From contig NZ_JAPDFL010000001.1 in the NCBI RefSeq assembly GCF_025949695.1, positions 4,219,501 to 4,283,500 on the forward strand: a stretch of 64,000 bases of DNA, in the 5' to 3' direction. The position numbers and the translations under genes are program-made. The notes below the pieces were generated by a model that was not told where the DNA came from, did no database searches, and saw only the letters and a program-made list of their open reading frames with translations. The stretch is from Pararhodobacter zhoushanensis. Lineage in GTDB: Bacteria; Pseudomonadota; Alphaproteobacteria; Rhodobacterales; Rhodobacteraceae. Position 1 is the stretch's first letter, and the number at the start of each line of letters is the position of its first letter. Shown one piece after another: positions 54,945 to 63,153 of the stretch.

Positions 54945-55499
54945 TTACATCTGCGGCATCAGGACGTGGTCGATCACGTGGATCACGCCGTTCGACTGCT
55001 CGACGTCGGCAATCGTCACGTTGGCAATGTTGCCCATGCCGTCACGGATCTGGATCGTGTTGTTGGGGTCCATGATCAGCGTGAAGGTACAGCCGCCGAC
55101 CGTGGTGAACGGATGGCTACCACCGTCGCTTTCGATCATCGAGCGGATCGCACCGCTCATGACGTCACCCGAGACAACGTGGCAGGTCAGGATCTGCTGC
55201 AGCTGGCTCAGGTTGGCCGGCAGCAGAAGCGAGTCGACGGTGCCCTCGGGCAGCATCGCGAAAGCGTCGTTGGTCGGCGCGAACACGGTGAACGGGCCTT
55301 CACCCGACAGCGTGTCAACCAGACCAGCGGCCTGCACGGCGGCAACCAGCGTGGTGTGGTCAGCCGAGTTCACGGCATTCTCGACGATGTTGCGGTCAGC
55401 GAACATCTCGGCGCCGCCCACCATCGGGTTTTCGGCGAAAGCAACACTCGAGCCCAGGGCGGTCATCGCAACGGCAGCAGCGGCAAAAAGGGTTTTCAT
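54945..55499 (-). CDS. Secreted fasciclin (FAS1) domain protein, copy 1
   Basis: Encodes 184 residues from ATG 55499 (AGGAGAT upstream). Signal peptide about residues 1-22 (ending AFA before ENP). A single FAS1 domain follows with H1 motif GEGPFTVFAPTNDAFAMLP (about residues 65-83) and H2 motif NGVIHVIDHVLMP at the end; two Cys near residues 105 and 137 may form a disulfide. FAS1 proteins mediate adhesion or act as periplasmic stress proteins. A paralogue lies 127 bases upstream, with a matching promoter. Confidence 0.9.
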   Translation of the reverse strand: MKTLFAAAAVAMTALGSSVAFAENPMVGGAEMFADRNIVENAVNSADHTTLVAAVQAAGLVDTLSGEGPFTVFAPTNDAFAMLPEGTVDSLLLPANLSQLQQILTCHVVSGDVMSGAIRSMIESDGGSHPFTTVGGCTFTLIMDPNNTIQIRDGMGNIANVTIADVEQSNGVIHVIDHVLMPQM

Positions 55500-55548
55500 C
55501 GTAGATCTCCTGTTAGTGGTCATCAGGCTCGGTGGCCTATGGGTTAAG

Positions 55549-55574
55549 AACGGAAGGCTGGGGGCGGAAGTTTC
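55549..55574 (-). promoter_or_regulatory. Candidate ECF promoter of fasciclin copy 1
   Basis: On the minus strand GAAAC (55570-55574), a 17-base spacer and CGTT (55549-55552), about 50 bases before the start codon. The boxes and spacing equal those of the second fasciclin gene, while the spacer differs. Confidence 0.55.
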
Positions 55575-55626
55575 AGGCTCTGGTTTTTTCTTTGTTCACA
55601 GGGCCGTGAAGCTTCCGCCGGGTCGT

Positions 55627-56178
55627 TTACATGGCGGGCAGAAGCACGTGGTCGATGACGTGGATCACGCCATTGGACTGCATCACATCGGCGATGGTCA
55701 CATGGGCCAGCGTGCCCCGGCCGTCTTCGATGGTGATCACGCCATTGCGGTTGGTCGCGGTGAATTCGCAGCCACCGACGGTGGTGATCACATGGCTGCC
55801 ACCATCGGCGCGGATCATGCCGTTGATGTCACCCCACAGCGCGCGGGTCGGCACGACGTGACAGGTCAGGATGGTCTGCAGGGTCCCCAGATTCTCGGGC
55901 TTGAGCAGATCCTCGACGGTGCCAGCGGGCAGCATCGCGAAGGCGTCGTTGGTGGGGGCGAAGACGGTAAACGGACCCTCACCCTGCAGCGTTTCGACCA
56001 GACCGGCGGCCTGCACGGCAGCAACCAGCGTGGTGTGGTCGGCCGAGTTCACCGCGTTCTCGACGATGTTGCGGTTCTCGAACATCGCGGCACCGCCGAC
56101 AGTGGGGTTGGCGGCGAAGGCGACGGTCGAGCCCAGCGCAGTGGCGGCAAGGGCAGCGGCGGCGAGGATGGTTTTCAT
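55627..56178 (-). CDS. Secreted fasciclin (FAS1) domain protein, copy 2
   Basis: Encodes 183 residues. Signal peptide about residues 1-22 (AFA before ANP). FAS1 motifs GEGPFTVFAPTNDAFAMLP and SNGVIHVIDHVLLPAM are nearly identical to copy 1, while the middle (HVVPTRALWGDING; NRNGVITIEDGRG) has diverged, so this is an older tandem duplication. Two Cys at equivalent positions. Likely the same role as copy 1, with separate promoters of the same type. Confidence 0.9.
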   Translation of the reverse strand: MKTILAAAALAATALGSTVAFAANPTVGGAAMFENRNIVENAVNSADHTTLVAAVQAAGLVETLQGEGPFTVFAPTNDAFAMLPAGTVEDLLKPENLGTLQTILTCHVVPTRALWGDINGMIRADGGSHVITTVGGCEFTATNRNGVITIEDGRGTLAHVTIADVMQSNGVIHVIDHVLLPAM

Positions 56179-56230
56179 GGTTGTTCTCCCGTTGGATCTG
56201 TTGGTCGGGCTGTGTGGCCCATGCTCCAGA

Positions 56231-56256
56231 AACGGGAGGGTTCATGCGCAAGTTTC
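56231..56256 (-). promoter_or_regulatory. Candidate ECF promoter of fasciclin copy 2
   Basis: GAAAC (56252-56256), 17 bases, CGTT (56231-56234) on the minus strand, about 53 bases before the start. GAAAC-N17-CGTT is of ECF-sigma type (compare GGAAC-N16/17-CGTT). Confidence 0.55.
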
Positions 56257-56309
56257 AGCGCGGCGATTTTTGGCGATCACGGTCGCGTGAGAGGCAGGAG
56301 GCCTGCAAG

Positions 56310-56386
56310 GGTGCGGTGAAACCGCACCTTACGGAGGCTTCAAGGGCAGCGCGTGGAGCGCCCGTAGGGTGCGGTTTCACCGCACC
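56310..56386. repeat. Two inverted copies of the GGTGCGGT hairpin repeat
   Basis: GGTGCGGT-GAA-ACCGCACC at 56310-56328 and GGTGCGGT-TTC-ACCGCACC at 56368-56386 face each other 39 bases apart. Their loops are complementary (GAA/TTC), so the two are one element in opposite orientation. A relative with a G/A-exchanged stem is at 35830-35848. Confidence 0.6.
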
Positions 56387-56407
56387 TTCCGTCCTCCGTC
56401 ACAACGC

Positions 56408-56437
56408 GAAACGGCGCCGGTTTCCCGACGCCGTTTC
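56408..56437 (-). terminator. Hairpin after the anti-sigma gene
   Basis: Arms GAAACGGCG (56408-56416) and CGCCGTTTC (56429-56437), 20 bases past the stop of the anti-sigma factor. Short T-run only. Confidence 0.6.
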
Positions 56438-56457
56438 CCAAGTCACACCGCCTTGGC

Positions 56458-57129
56458 TCAGTTGACCGCCAGCGCTGCGGCTGCCAGCACCGGCCCGGTC
56501 GGCGACCCGTCCGGCGCACCGCCCAAGGGCTCAAGACTGACCGCCAGCGTCACGCCCGGTTCCAGATCGCTTGCGGCAATCTGCGCGGTTTCGCCGCGCA
56601 GCAGGCCCAGCGAGCGCGGCACGCCGTCGGCACCGATCGCCCAGAGCTCATAATCATGGCCCTCGTCAGCCGCATCGCCTGCCCGCGCGATCTGCAGGAC
56701 AGCGCCGTCGAAGCTGGCGTTGAAGGCGACGGCTTCCCCGGTCAGCTGAGCGCTGAGCGGCGGCTCGGCCTGCGGCCAGAAGACGGCAGCCAGAACCACG
56801 GTCGCGGCGACAACGCCGCCCGACAGCCACATGCGCCACGCCGGGACACGGCGCGCGGGTGCAGCGGCAGCCTGTGGCGCGCCGAACAGATCGGATTCGA
56901 TGCGCGGATAGACGGCGGCATTCACCGGCCCGTCTTCGTAGGCGGCATTCAGAACGGCCAGCCGACCCTCCCACTGCGAGACCCGGCGCGAGAAACCGCC
57001 ATCCAGTTCAGCCCGCTCTTGGGCGGCCTGACGTTCGCGATGCGGCAGCACGCCCAGCACGTATTCGGCGGCGGTGAGGTCGTCGTGATCTTCGGGCGGC
57101 CAGGCGCCTGCGTCAACTGTATCGCTCAT
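56458..57129 (-). CDS. Anti-sigma factor (RskA-like)
   Basis: Encodes 223 residues from ATG 57129, which overlaps the sigma-factor stop (ATGA). The cytoplasmic N-terminal domain (AAEYVLGVLPHRERQAAQ, residues about 20-40) is the zinc-free anti-sigma helix; one membrane helix about residues 100-118 (WLSGGVVAATVVLAAVFW); periplasmic RskA-type C domain after it (GHDYELWAIGADGVPRSLG). It should hold the co-encoded ECF sigma inactive until an envelope signal triggers proteolysis. Confidence 0.9.
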   Translation of the reverse strand: MSDTVDAGAWPPEDHDDLTAAEYVLGVLPHRERQAAQERAELDGGFSRRVSQWEGRLAVLNAAYEDGPVNAAVYPRIESDLFGAPQAAAAPARRVPAWRMWLSGGVVAATVVLAAVFWPQAEPPLSAQLTGEAVAFNASFDGAVLQIARAGDAADEGHDYELWAIGADGVPRSLGLLRGETAQIAASDLEPGVTLAVSLEPLGGAPDGSPTGPVLAAAALAVN

Positions 57130-57695
57130 CTGTCCATGCACTCCCGCAGCCGCAGCAGGCCCCGGCGCAGCCAGGTCCGCATCGTGTTCAGGGGAACGCC
57201 GTGACGCTCGGCCAGATCCTGATACGACAGGCCCTGAACATAAGCGCCTTTGACAGCGGCTGCACGGTCTTCTTCCAATTCGTCAAAGCAATTGACGACG
57301 CGTCGCGCCTCGCCCTTGGCCACCAGCCCGGCCTCGGCCCCGGCGGTGGGGTCGGCGATGCGATCGAGCGGGTCTTGCCCGTCTTCATCGCGCGCCACCT
57401 CTTGCCGCATCCCCGCCCGTTCGGGGCGGGCGCGCAGCCGGTCCAACGCGTGGTTGCGGGTCACGGCGATCAGCCAGCTGATCCCCTGCCCCCGGTCTGG
57501 CCGGTACTGCGCTGCGCGTTGCCAGACGCGGATATAAACTTCCTGCATGGCGTCATCTACCTCGGTTCTATTGCCGAGGATACGGAACAGCACGCCGGAA
57601 AGTTTCGGCGCGGTCTCGGAATAGAGTTGCTGAAAGGCAGAGCGGTCTTGCGTTGCGGTGCGTTGCAACAAAGAGCCTATGATGTCGTCCGGCAC
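57126..57695 (-). CDS. ECF sigma factor (RpoE/SigK type)
   Basis: Encodes 189 residues from GTG 57695, chosen because GGGGGAGG lies 5 bases upstream; an ATG at 57713 has no such site. Region 2 includes AFQQLYSETAPKLSGVLFR and AMQEVYIRVWQRA; region 4 includes YVQGLSYQDLAERHGVPLNT with the HTH. It directs RNA polymerase to a small regulon; nearest candidates are the two fasciclin genes with GAAAC-N17-CGTT promoters. 4-base overlap with its anti-sigma gene. Confidence 0.92.
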   Translation of the reverse strand: MPDDIIGSLLQRTATQDRSAFQQLYSETAPKLSGVLFRILGNRTEVDDAMQEVYIRVWQRAAQYRPDRGQGISWLIAVTRNHALDRLRARPERAGMRQEVARDEDGQDPLDRIADPTAGAEAGLVAKGEARRVVNCFDELEEDRAAAVKGAYVQGLSYQDLAERHGVPLNTMRTWLRRGLLRLRECMDR

Positions 57696-57742
57696 GGTGC
57701 CTCCCCCTGGCATCCCGGCCGTCGGGCCGGTCGTTCACATGT

Positions 57743-57756
57743 ACGTAGCGCTACGT
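57743..57756. promoter_or_regulatory. 14-base perfect palindrome upstream of the ECF sigma gene
   Basis: ACGTAGCGCTACGT reads the same on both strands and lies 48 bases upstream of the sigma start. Candidate operator or part of a promoter. Confidence 0.4.
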
Positions 57757-57824
57757 CACCAAAGGTCCAGTGTAATATGACGCTGGACAGCCCGGACTCT
57801 GCTGGCTAGGGATATTCTGCATAC

Positions 57825-57837
57825 GGAATGCCATTCC
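57825..57837. promoter_or_regulatory. Candidate IclR operator
   Basis: GGAAT-GCC-ATTCC, a perfect interrupted palindrome 20 bases before the GTG start of the IclR gene. IclR-family regulators commonly repress themselves and adjacent catabolic operons from such sites. Confidence 0.5.
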
Positions 57838-57856
57838 TGTGAGAGAATAGCCGCTG

Positions 57857-58654
57857 GTGACCGACGAAATCACCCAGACCCGACCCGTGGGCGCCTTGGT
57901 CCACGCGCTGAGCATCCTGCGCTATCTTTCTGCGCGTGGACGGCCCGAAGGTGTCAGTGTCATCGCGCGCGCGACCGGGGTGAATGGCTCGACCTGTTTC
58001 AATCTTCTGCGCACGCTGGTGGCCGAGGGGCTGCTGGTTTTCGACGAGCGCGACAAGACCTATCGCCCCGGCCTGGGTCTGGTCGAGCTGGCGGTCGGCG
58101 TCCTGGGGGCCAACCCCGCTGACATGATCCGGCCCGAGCTGGAACGCCTGTCCTTGCAGCACAGCGCGCTGATGTGCCTTTGGCACATCACCGGCGACGA
58201 CCGCATCGTGCTGATCGAACGCGCCTATGACCCCGCCGCCACCCGTGTCGACCTGCCGATGGGCAAACGCCTGCCCGCCTATTCCGGCGGCGTGGGCCGC
58301 GCGCTGGCCGCGCATCGCGGCCTGACGCGCGACGCGCTGCGCGCGCCCTTCGCCGCCTTGCGCTGGCAATTGCCGCCCAGCTTCGACTCCTATGCCGATT
58401 CCGTGGCCGAAGCGGCGCGCTTGGGCTACGCTGTCGATCTGGGAGAGCTCTACATCGGCGTGGATGTCGTTGGCTCGATTGTGACCGATGCACACGGAAC
58501 CGCCCGCTACGGCGTGTCTTCCATTACATTGGCCGGGCAAATCGACGCCACCGCACGCCACGCCATCGGCGAGGATATCGCCACCACCTGCCGCCGTATT
58601 GGCGGCGCGCTATTTGCCACGCCCGGTCCGGGTGCGGCTGTCCGACAGACCTGA
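57857..58654 (+). CDS. IclR family transcriptional regulator
   Basis: Encodes 265 residues from a GTG start. N-terminal winged HTH (residues about 12-75: ALSILRYLSARGRPEGVSVI, GSTCFNLLRTLVAEGLL) and C-terminal effector-binding domain (GVGRALAAH, ELYIGVDVVGSIVTD). The FadB-type gene starts 11 bases after its stop, so the regulator is the first gene of the operon it probably controls, with an acyl- or dicarboxylate-derived ligand as effector (inference). Confidence 0.9.
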   Translation: MTDEITQTRPVGALVHALSILRYLSARGRPEGVSVIARATGVNGSTCFNLLRTLVAEGLLVFDERDKTYRPGLGLVELAVGVLGANPADMIRPELERLSLQHSALMCLWHITGDDRIVLIERAYDPAATRVDLPMGKRLPAYSGGVGRALAAHRGLTRDALRAPFAALRWQLPPSFDSYADSVAEAARLGYAVDLGELYIGVDVVGSIVTDAHGTARYGVSSITLAGQIDATARHAIGEDIATTCRRIGGALFATPGPGAAVRQT

Positions 58655-58665
58655 GAGGACCCGTC

Positions 58666-60750
58666 ATGACCAATCCTGTCCGCTATGAATCCCACGGCGA
58701 GATCGCTGTGATCCGCATCGACAACCCGCCGGTCAACGCCTCGAGCCTTGCGGTGCGCGCCGGTCTGGTCGAGGCCGCCGCGACCTTTGCCAAGGGTCCT
58801 GAAAAGGTTGCCGTGCTGATGGCCGAGGGGCGGACCTTCATCGCCGGCGCGGACATTACCGAATTCGGCAAGACGCCCACCGAGCCCTACCTGCCCGACG
58901 CGATCATGGCGCTGGAGTCGCTGGAAAAGCCTGTGGTCTGCGTGATCCACGGCACGGCGCTGGGCGGCGGGTTCGAGGTGGCGCTGGGCTGCCATTACCG
59001 GGTCATGCTGCGCGGCGCGAAGGTCGGTCTGCCCGAGGTCAATCTGGGCCTGATCCCCGGCGCGGGCGGCACCCAGCGCCTGCCGCGTCTGGTCGGCATT
59101 GTCTCGGCGGCGGATATCTTCACCTCGGCCCGGCAGGTCAGCGCCGAGGATGCGTTTGCGCTGGGTATCGCGGACGAGCTGTCGAACGCTGATCCGTTCG
59201 AGGCAGGCATGGAATTCGCCCGCAAAGTGCTGGCCGAGGGGTTGCCGGTGCGCCGCCTGTCGGAAATGTCGGTGCCGCCGACCGATGCCGACTCGCTCGC
59301 CGCGCTGAAAAAGAAGGTCGCGCGCGCCAATCCCGGCCATATCTGCCATCTGCGCGCCATCGACGTCGCTGTCGCCGGAGCCGACAAACCGTTCGATGAA
59401 GCGATGCTGATGGAACGCGGTGTGTTCCTCGACATGATGGCCACCCCGCAGCGCAAGGCGATGATCCACGCGTTCTTTTCCGAACGCAAAACCGCCCAAC
59501 TGCCCGAACTGAAGGGCGTCACCCCGCGCACCATCCGCCATGTCGGCGTGATCGGTGGCGGCACGATGGGCGGCGGGATCGCGGTCAGCTGCCTGCTCAA
59601 CGGTCTGCACGTCACGCTGATCGAGCGCGACGGCGAGGCGGTCGAGAAAGCCCATACCGGCATCGCCCGCACGCTGGCCGACAGCGTCAAGCGCGGCAAG
59701 CTCAGCGCCGGGGGCCGCGATCAGCTCTTGGCCGACAAGCTGGTGACGACGGATGATTACGAGGCCCTGTCAACGGCCGATGTGATCATTGAAGCGGTGT
59801 TCGAATCGATGGACGTCAAGAAAGACGTGTTCACCAAGCTTGACGCCGTGGCCAAGCCGGGTGCGGTGCTGGCCTCGAACACCAGCTATCTGGACGTGGA
59901 CGAAATCGCCGCCATGACCAGCCGCCCGCAGGATGTGATCGGGCTGCACTTTTTCTCACCGGCGCATGTGATGCGGCTGCTGGAAATTGTCGTCGCCGCC
60001 AAGACCGCGCCCGAGGTGGTCGCCACCGGCTTCGCGCTGGCCAAGGCGCTCAAAAAGGTGCCGGTGCGCGCCGGGGTGTGCGACGGGTTCATCGGCAACC
60101 GTATCCTGAAAACCTACCGCACGGCGGCGGATATCATGGTGCTGGAAGGCGCCTCGCCGTTTCAGGTGGACAAGGCACTGGTCGATTTCGGCTTTGCGAT
60201 GGGGCCGTATGCGGTGGCCGATCTGGCGGGCATCGACATCGGCTACCTGACCCGCAAACGGCTGCTGCCCACCCGCCAGAAAGGCGAGCGCTGGGGCGAC
60301 TGGGGCGACAAGCTCTATGAGATGGGCCGTCTGGGTCGCAAAACCGGACATGGCCATTACATCTATGACGACGCCTCGCCCAAGGGCCGCCCCGACCCCG
60401 AGGTCGAGGACATCATCGCCGCCGAGCGCAAGGCCAAGGGCATCAACGCCCGCGACTTTACCGACGAAGAGATCGTCGAGCGCTACATGGCTGCGATGAT
60501 CAACGAAGGCGCGAAAGTGGTCAGCGAGGGCATCGCCCTGCGTCCGCTCGATGTGGATGTGACCAAGCTTTATGGCTACGGCTTCCCGCGCTTCCGGGGC
60601 GGCCCGATGCATTACGCCGATCACATCGGGCTGGCCAAGGTGCTGGCCACGATCGAGGCCGCCGCCAAGGACGACGCGTTCTTCTGGCAGCCCGCCGATC
60701 TGCTCAAAACGCTCGTGGCCGAGGGTCGCGATTTCAACAGCCTGAACTGA
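58666..60750 (+). CDS. Enoyl-CoA hydratase / 3-hydroxyacyl-CoA dehydrogenase fusion (PimF/FadJ-like)
   Basis: Encodes 694 residues. Crotonase domain first: oxyanion hole AGADITEFG near residue 65, catalytic Glu in [16 protein letters not shown] near residue 125. Rossmann site GGGTMGGG at about residue 296; dehydrogenase His in [13 protein letters not shown] near residue 427; C-terminal domains with [14 protein letters not shown]. Same reactions as the fusion at 12-14 kb but clearly diverged. With thiolase and two acyl-CoA dehydrogenases following it, the gene content equals PimF in the Rhodopseudomonas pim operon for dicarboxylic acid degradation. Confidence 0.92.
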   Translation: MTNPVRYESHGEIAVIRIDNPPVNASSLAVRAGLVEAAATFAKGPEKVAVLMAEGRTFIAGADITEFGKTPTEPYLPDAIMALESLEKPVVCVIHGTALGGGFEVALGCHYRVMLRGAKVGLPEVNLGLIPGAGGTQRLPRLVGIVSAADIFTSARQVSAEDAFALGIADELSNADPFEAGMEFARKVLAEGLPVRRLSEMSVPPTDADSLAALKKKVARANPGHICHLRAIDVAVAGADKPFDEAMLMERGVFLDMMATPQRKAMIHAFFSERKTAQLPELKGVTPRTIRHVGVIGGGTMGGGIAVSCLLNGLHVTLIERDGEAVEKAHTGIARTLADSVKRGKLSAGGRDQLLADKLVTTDDYEALSTADVIIEAVFESMDVKKDVFTKLDAVAKPGAVLASNTSYLDVDEIAAMTSRPQDVIGLHFFSPAHVMRLLEIVVAAKTAPEVVATGFALAKALKKVPVRAGVCDGFIGNRILKTYRTAADIMVLEGASPFQVDKALVDFGFAMGPYAVADLAGIDIGYLTRKRLLPTRQKGERWGDWGDKLYEMGRLGRKTGHGHYIYDDASPKGRPDPEVEDIIAAERKAKGINARDFTDEEIVERYMAAMINEGAKVVSEGIALRPLDVDVTKLYGYGFPRFRGGPMHYADHIGLAKVLATIEAAAKDDAFFWQPADLLKTLVAEGRDFNSLN

Positions 60751-60761
60751 AGGAACCCGCC

Positions 60762-61958
60762 ATGAGAGAAGCTGTCATCGTTTCGACCGCCCGCACTGCC
60801 ATCGGCAAAGCTTACCGCGGCGCGTTCAACAAGACCCATGGCGTCACCATCGCCGCCCATGCCGCGCGCCACGCTGTCGAGCGGGCGGGGATCGACCCGG
60901 CGCTGATCGAGGATTCGATCTGGGGCTGCGCCATCCCCGAAAACGTCACCGGCAACAACATGGGCCGTCAGGTGGTCATCCGCGCCGGTCTGCCGGTCAG
61001 TGTGGCGGGCACCACGGTGAACCGTTTTTGCGCCAGCGGTCTGCAAGCCATCGCCATGGGCGCGCAAATGATCACGCAAGACAGCGCGCGGGCCATGCTG
61101 GTCGGCGGGGTGGAAAGCATCAGCCTGAACCAACCCTCGCCGCGCAACACGCCCGAGCCGTGGATTCTGGCCAACAAACCCGAACTGTACCTGCCGATGA
61201 TCGACACCGCCGATATCGTCGCCCAGCGCTATGGCGTCAGCCGCGAGGCACAGGACGAGTACGCCCTGCGCTCGCAACAGCGCATCGCAGCGGCGCAGGC
61301 GAACGGGATCTTCGATCATGAGATCGTGCCGATGGACGTGATGATGGGCGTTCAGGACAAGGCGACGGGTGAGATCAGCGAGAAGGCCGTCACGCTGCGG
61401 CAGGACGAATGCAACCGCCCTTCGACCACGCTTGAAGGGCTGGCCTCGCTCGCCCCGGTGCGCGGCGAGGGGAACTTCGTCACCGCAGGCAATGCCTCGC
61501 AGCTGTCGGACGGCGCGGCCTCGCTGGTGCTGATGGATGCCGGGGACGCGGCGCAGATGGGGCTGGAGCCGCTGGGCGCGTTCCGCGGCTTTGCCGTCGC
61601 GGGCTGCGAGCCTGACGAGATGGGCATCGGCCCGATCTATGCCGTGCCGCGCCTTTTGGACCGCGCGGGCCTCATCGTCGATGACATCGACCTGTGGGAA
61701 TTGAACGAGGCCTTCGCCAGTCAGGCGCTCTATTGCCGCGATCAGCTGGGCATCGACCCCGAGAAGTTCAACGTCAACGGCGGCTCCATCGCCATCGGCC
61801 ACCCTTACGGCATGTCTGGCGCGCGGATGGCAGGCCATGTGCTGCTGGAAGGCAAGCGCCGGGGCGCGAAATGGGGCGTGGTGACCATGTGCATCGGCGG
61901 CGGCGCGGGTGCGGCCGGCCTGTTTGAAATCTTTGAGGGACGAAGACGATGGACCTGA
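60762..61958 (+). CDS. Thiolase (PimB/acetyl-CoA acyltransferase-like)
   Basis: Encodes 398 residues. Nucleophilic Cys in [12 protein letters not shown] (about residue 91), His loop [17 protein letters not shown] and C-terminal Cys in [10 protein letters not shown]: active site complete. It should cleave the 3-ketoacyl-CoA made by the preceding fusion enzyme. Its 3' end overlaps the next dehydrogenase gene by 10 bases (61949-61958). Confidence 0.91.
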   Translation: MREAVIVSTARTAIGKAYRGAFNKTHGVTIAAHAARHAVERAGIDPALIEDSIWGCAIPENVTGNNMGRQVVIRAGLPVSVAGTTVNRFCASGLQAIAMGAQMITQDSARAMLVGGVESISLNQPSPRNTPEPWILANKPELYLPMIDTADIVAQRYGVSREAQDEYALRSQQRIAAAQANGIFDHEIVPMDVMMGVQDKATGEISEKAVTLRQDECNRPSTTLEGLASLAPVRGEGNFVTAGNASQLSDGAASLVLMDAGDAAQMGLEPLGAFRGFAVAGCEPDEMGIGPIYAVPRLLDRAGLIVDDIDLWELNEAFASQALYCRDQLGIDPEKFNVNGGSIAIGHPYGMSGARMAGHVLLEGKRRGAKWGVVTMCIGGGAGAAGLFEIFEGRRRWT

Positions 61959-63142
61959 ACTACACCCCGGAAGACACCGCTTTTCGCGAGGAAGTCCGCG
62001 ACTTTCTGCGTGACCAACTGCCCGCTGAAATCGCCGGTCACGTTGGCGACGGCGAGTCCCTGACCAAAGCCGAATACGACCTGTGGCACGGGCGGCTCAA
62101 CGAAAAGGGTTGGCTGGCAGGTGCCTGGCCCAAGGCCTTTGGCGGTCAGGAATGGAGCGCTGTGCAAAAGCACATCTTCGAAGAAGAATGCGCCCTCGCC
62201 CACGCGCCGCGCATTGTCCCCTTCGGCGTGGCGATGCTGGCCCCGGTGTTGCAGGCCTTCGGCTCGAAAGCGCAGCAGGACTATTACCTGCCGCGCATCC
62301 TGTCGGGTGAGGACTGGTGGTGTCAGGGCTATTCCGAACCCGGTGCCGGCTCGGATCTGGCCTCGCTCAAGACCCGCGCCGTGCGCGACGGCGACCATTA
62401 TATCGTCAACGGCCAGAAGACCTGGACCACGCTGGGTCAGTTCGCCAACAGGATCTTCTGTCTGGTCCGCACCGATCCCGATGCCAAGGCCCAGCAGGGT
62501 ATCAGCTTCCTGTTGATCGACATGGACACCCCCGGCATCGAGGTCCGCCCGATCATCCTGATCGACGGCGTGCATGAGGTGAACGAGGTCTGGTTCACCG
62601 ACGTGAAAGTCCCGGTCGAGAATCTGGTCGGTGAAGAGAACAAGGGCTGGACCTATGCCAAATACCTGCTCACGCATGAGCGGACCGGCATCGCGGGCGT
62701 CGGCTTTGCCAACGCCGGGCTGCAGGCGCTCAAGCGCATGGCGCATAGCGAGCTGCAAAACGGTCGCCCGCTGATCGAAGACCCGCTCTTTGCCGCGCGC
62801 CTTGCCCGGATCGAGATCGACCTGATGGCCATGGCCACCACCAACCTGCGCGTTGTTGCAGCGGCGGATGGCGGCAAGGCACCGGGGGCGGAAAGCTCGA
62901 TGCTCAAGGTCAAGGGCTCGATCCTGCGCCAGCAGATCAACGATCTGGCCCGCCGGGCAATTGGCCCTTGGGCGCAGCCTTTCGTGGCCGAGGGGCTGGA
63001 CGACACCAACCTCTACCACCCGGGGCCTGAATACGCCGCCCGCACCACGAACACGTATCTCAACAACCGCAAGATCTCGATCTATGGCGGCTCGAACGAG
63101 GTGCAGCGCGGGATCATCACCAAAGCAATTCTCGGGCTCTGA
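61949..63142 (+). CDS. Acyl-CoA dehydrogenase, PimC-like (large subunit)
   Basis: Encodes 397 residues. Strong resemblance to the pimeloyl-CoA dehydrogenase large subunit: [24 protein letters not shown] block near residue 115, [25 protein letters not shown] and the C terminus [19 protein letters not shown]. The usual catalytic position is Gly (IYGG), as in the LCAD/IVD group, where the base lies in an earlier helix (here LTHERTG). Expected to work with the next gene product as a heteromer oxidising dicarboxyl-CoA or similar. Confidence 0.88.
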   Translation: MDLNYTPEDTAFREEVRDFLRDQLPAEIAGHVGDGESLTKAEYDLWHGRLNEKGWLAGAWPKAFGGQEWSAVQKHIFEEECALAHAPRIVPFGVAMLAPVLQAFGSKAQQDYYLPRILSGEDWWCQGYSEPGAGSDLASLKTRAVRDGDHYIVNGQKTWTTLGQFANRIFCLVRTDPDAKAQQGISFLLIDMDTPGIEVRPIILIDGVHEVNEVWFTDVKVPVENLVGEENKGWTYAKYLLTHERTGIAGVGFANAGLQALKRMAHSELQNGRPLIEDPLFAARLARIEIDLMAMATTNLRVVAAADGGKAPGAESSMLKVKGSILRQQINDLARRAIGPWAQPFVAEGLDDTNLYHPGPEYAARTTNTYLNNRKISIYGGSNEVQRGIITKAILGL

Positions 63143-63153
63143 GGAAAACGACC

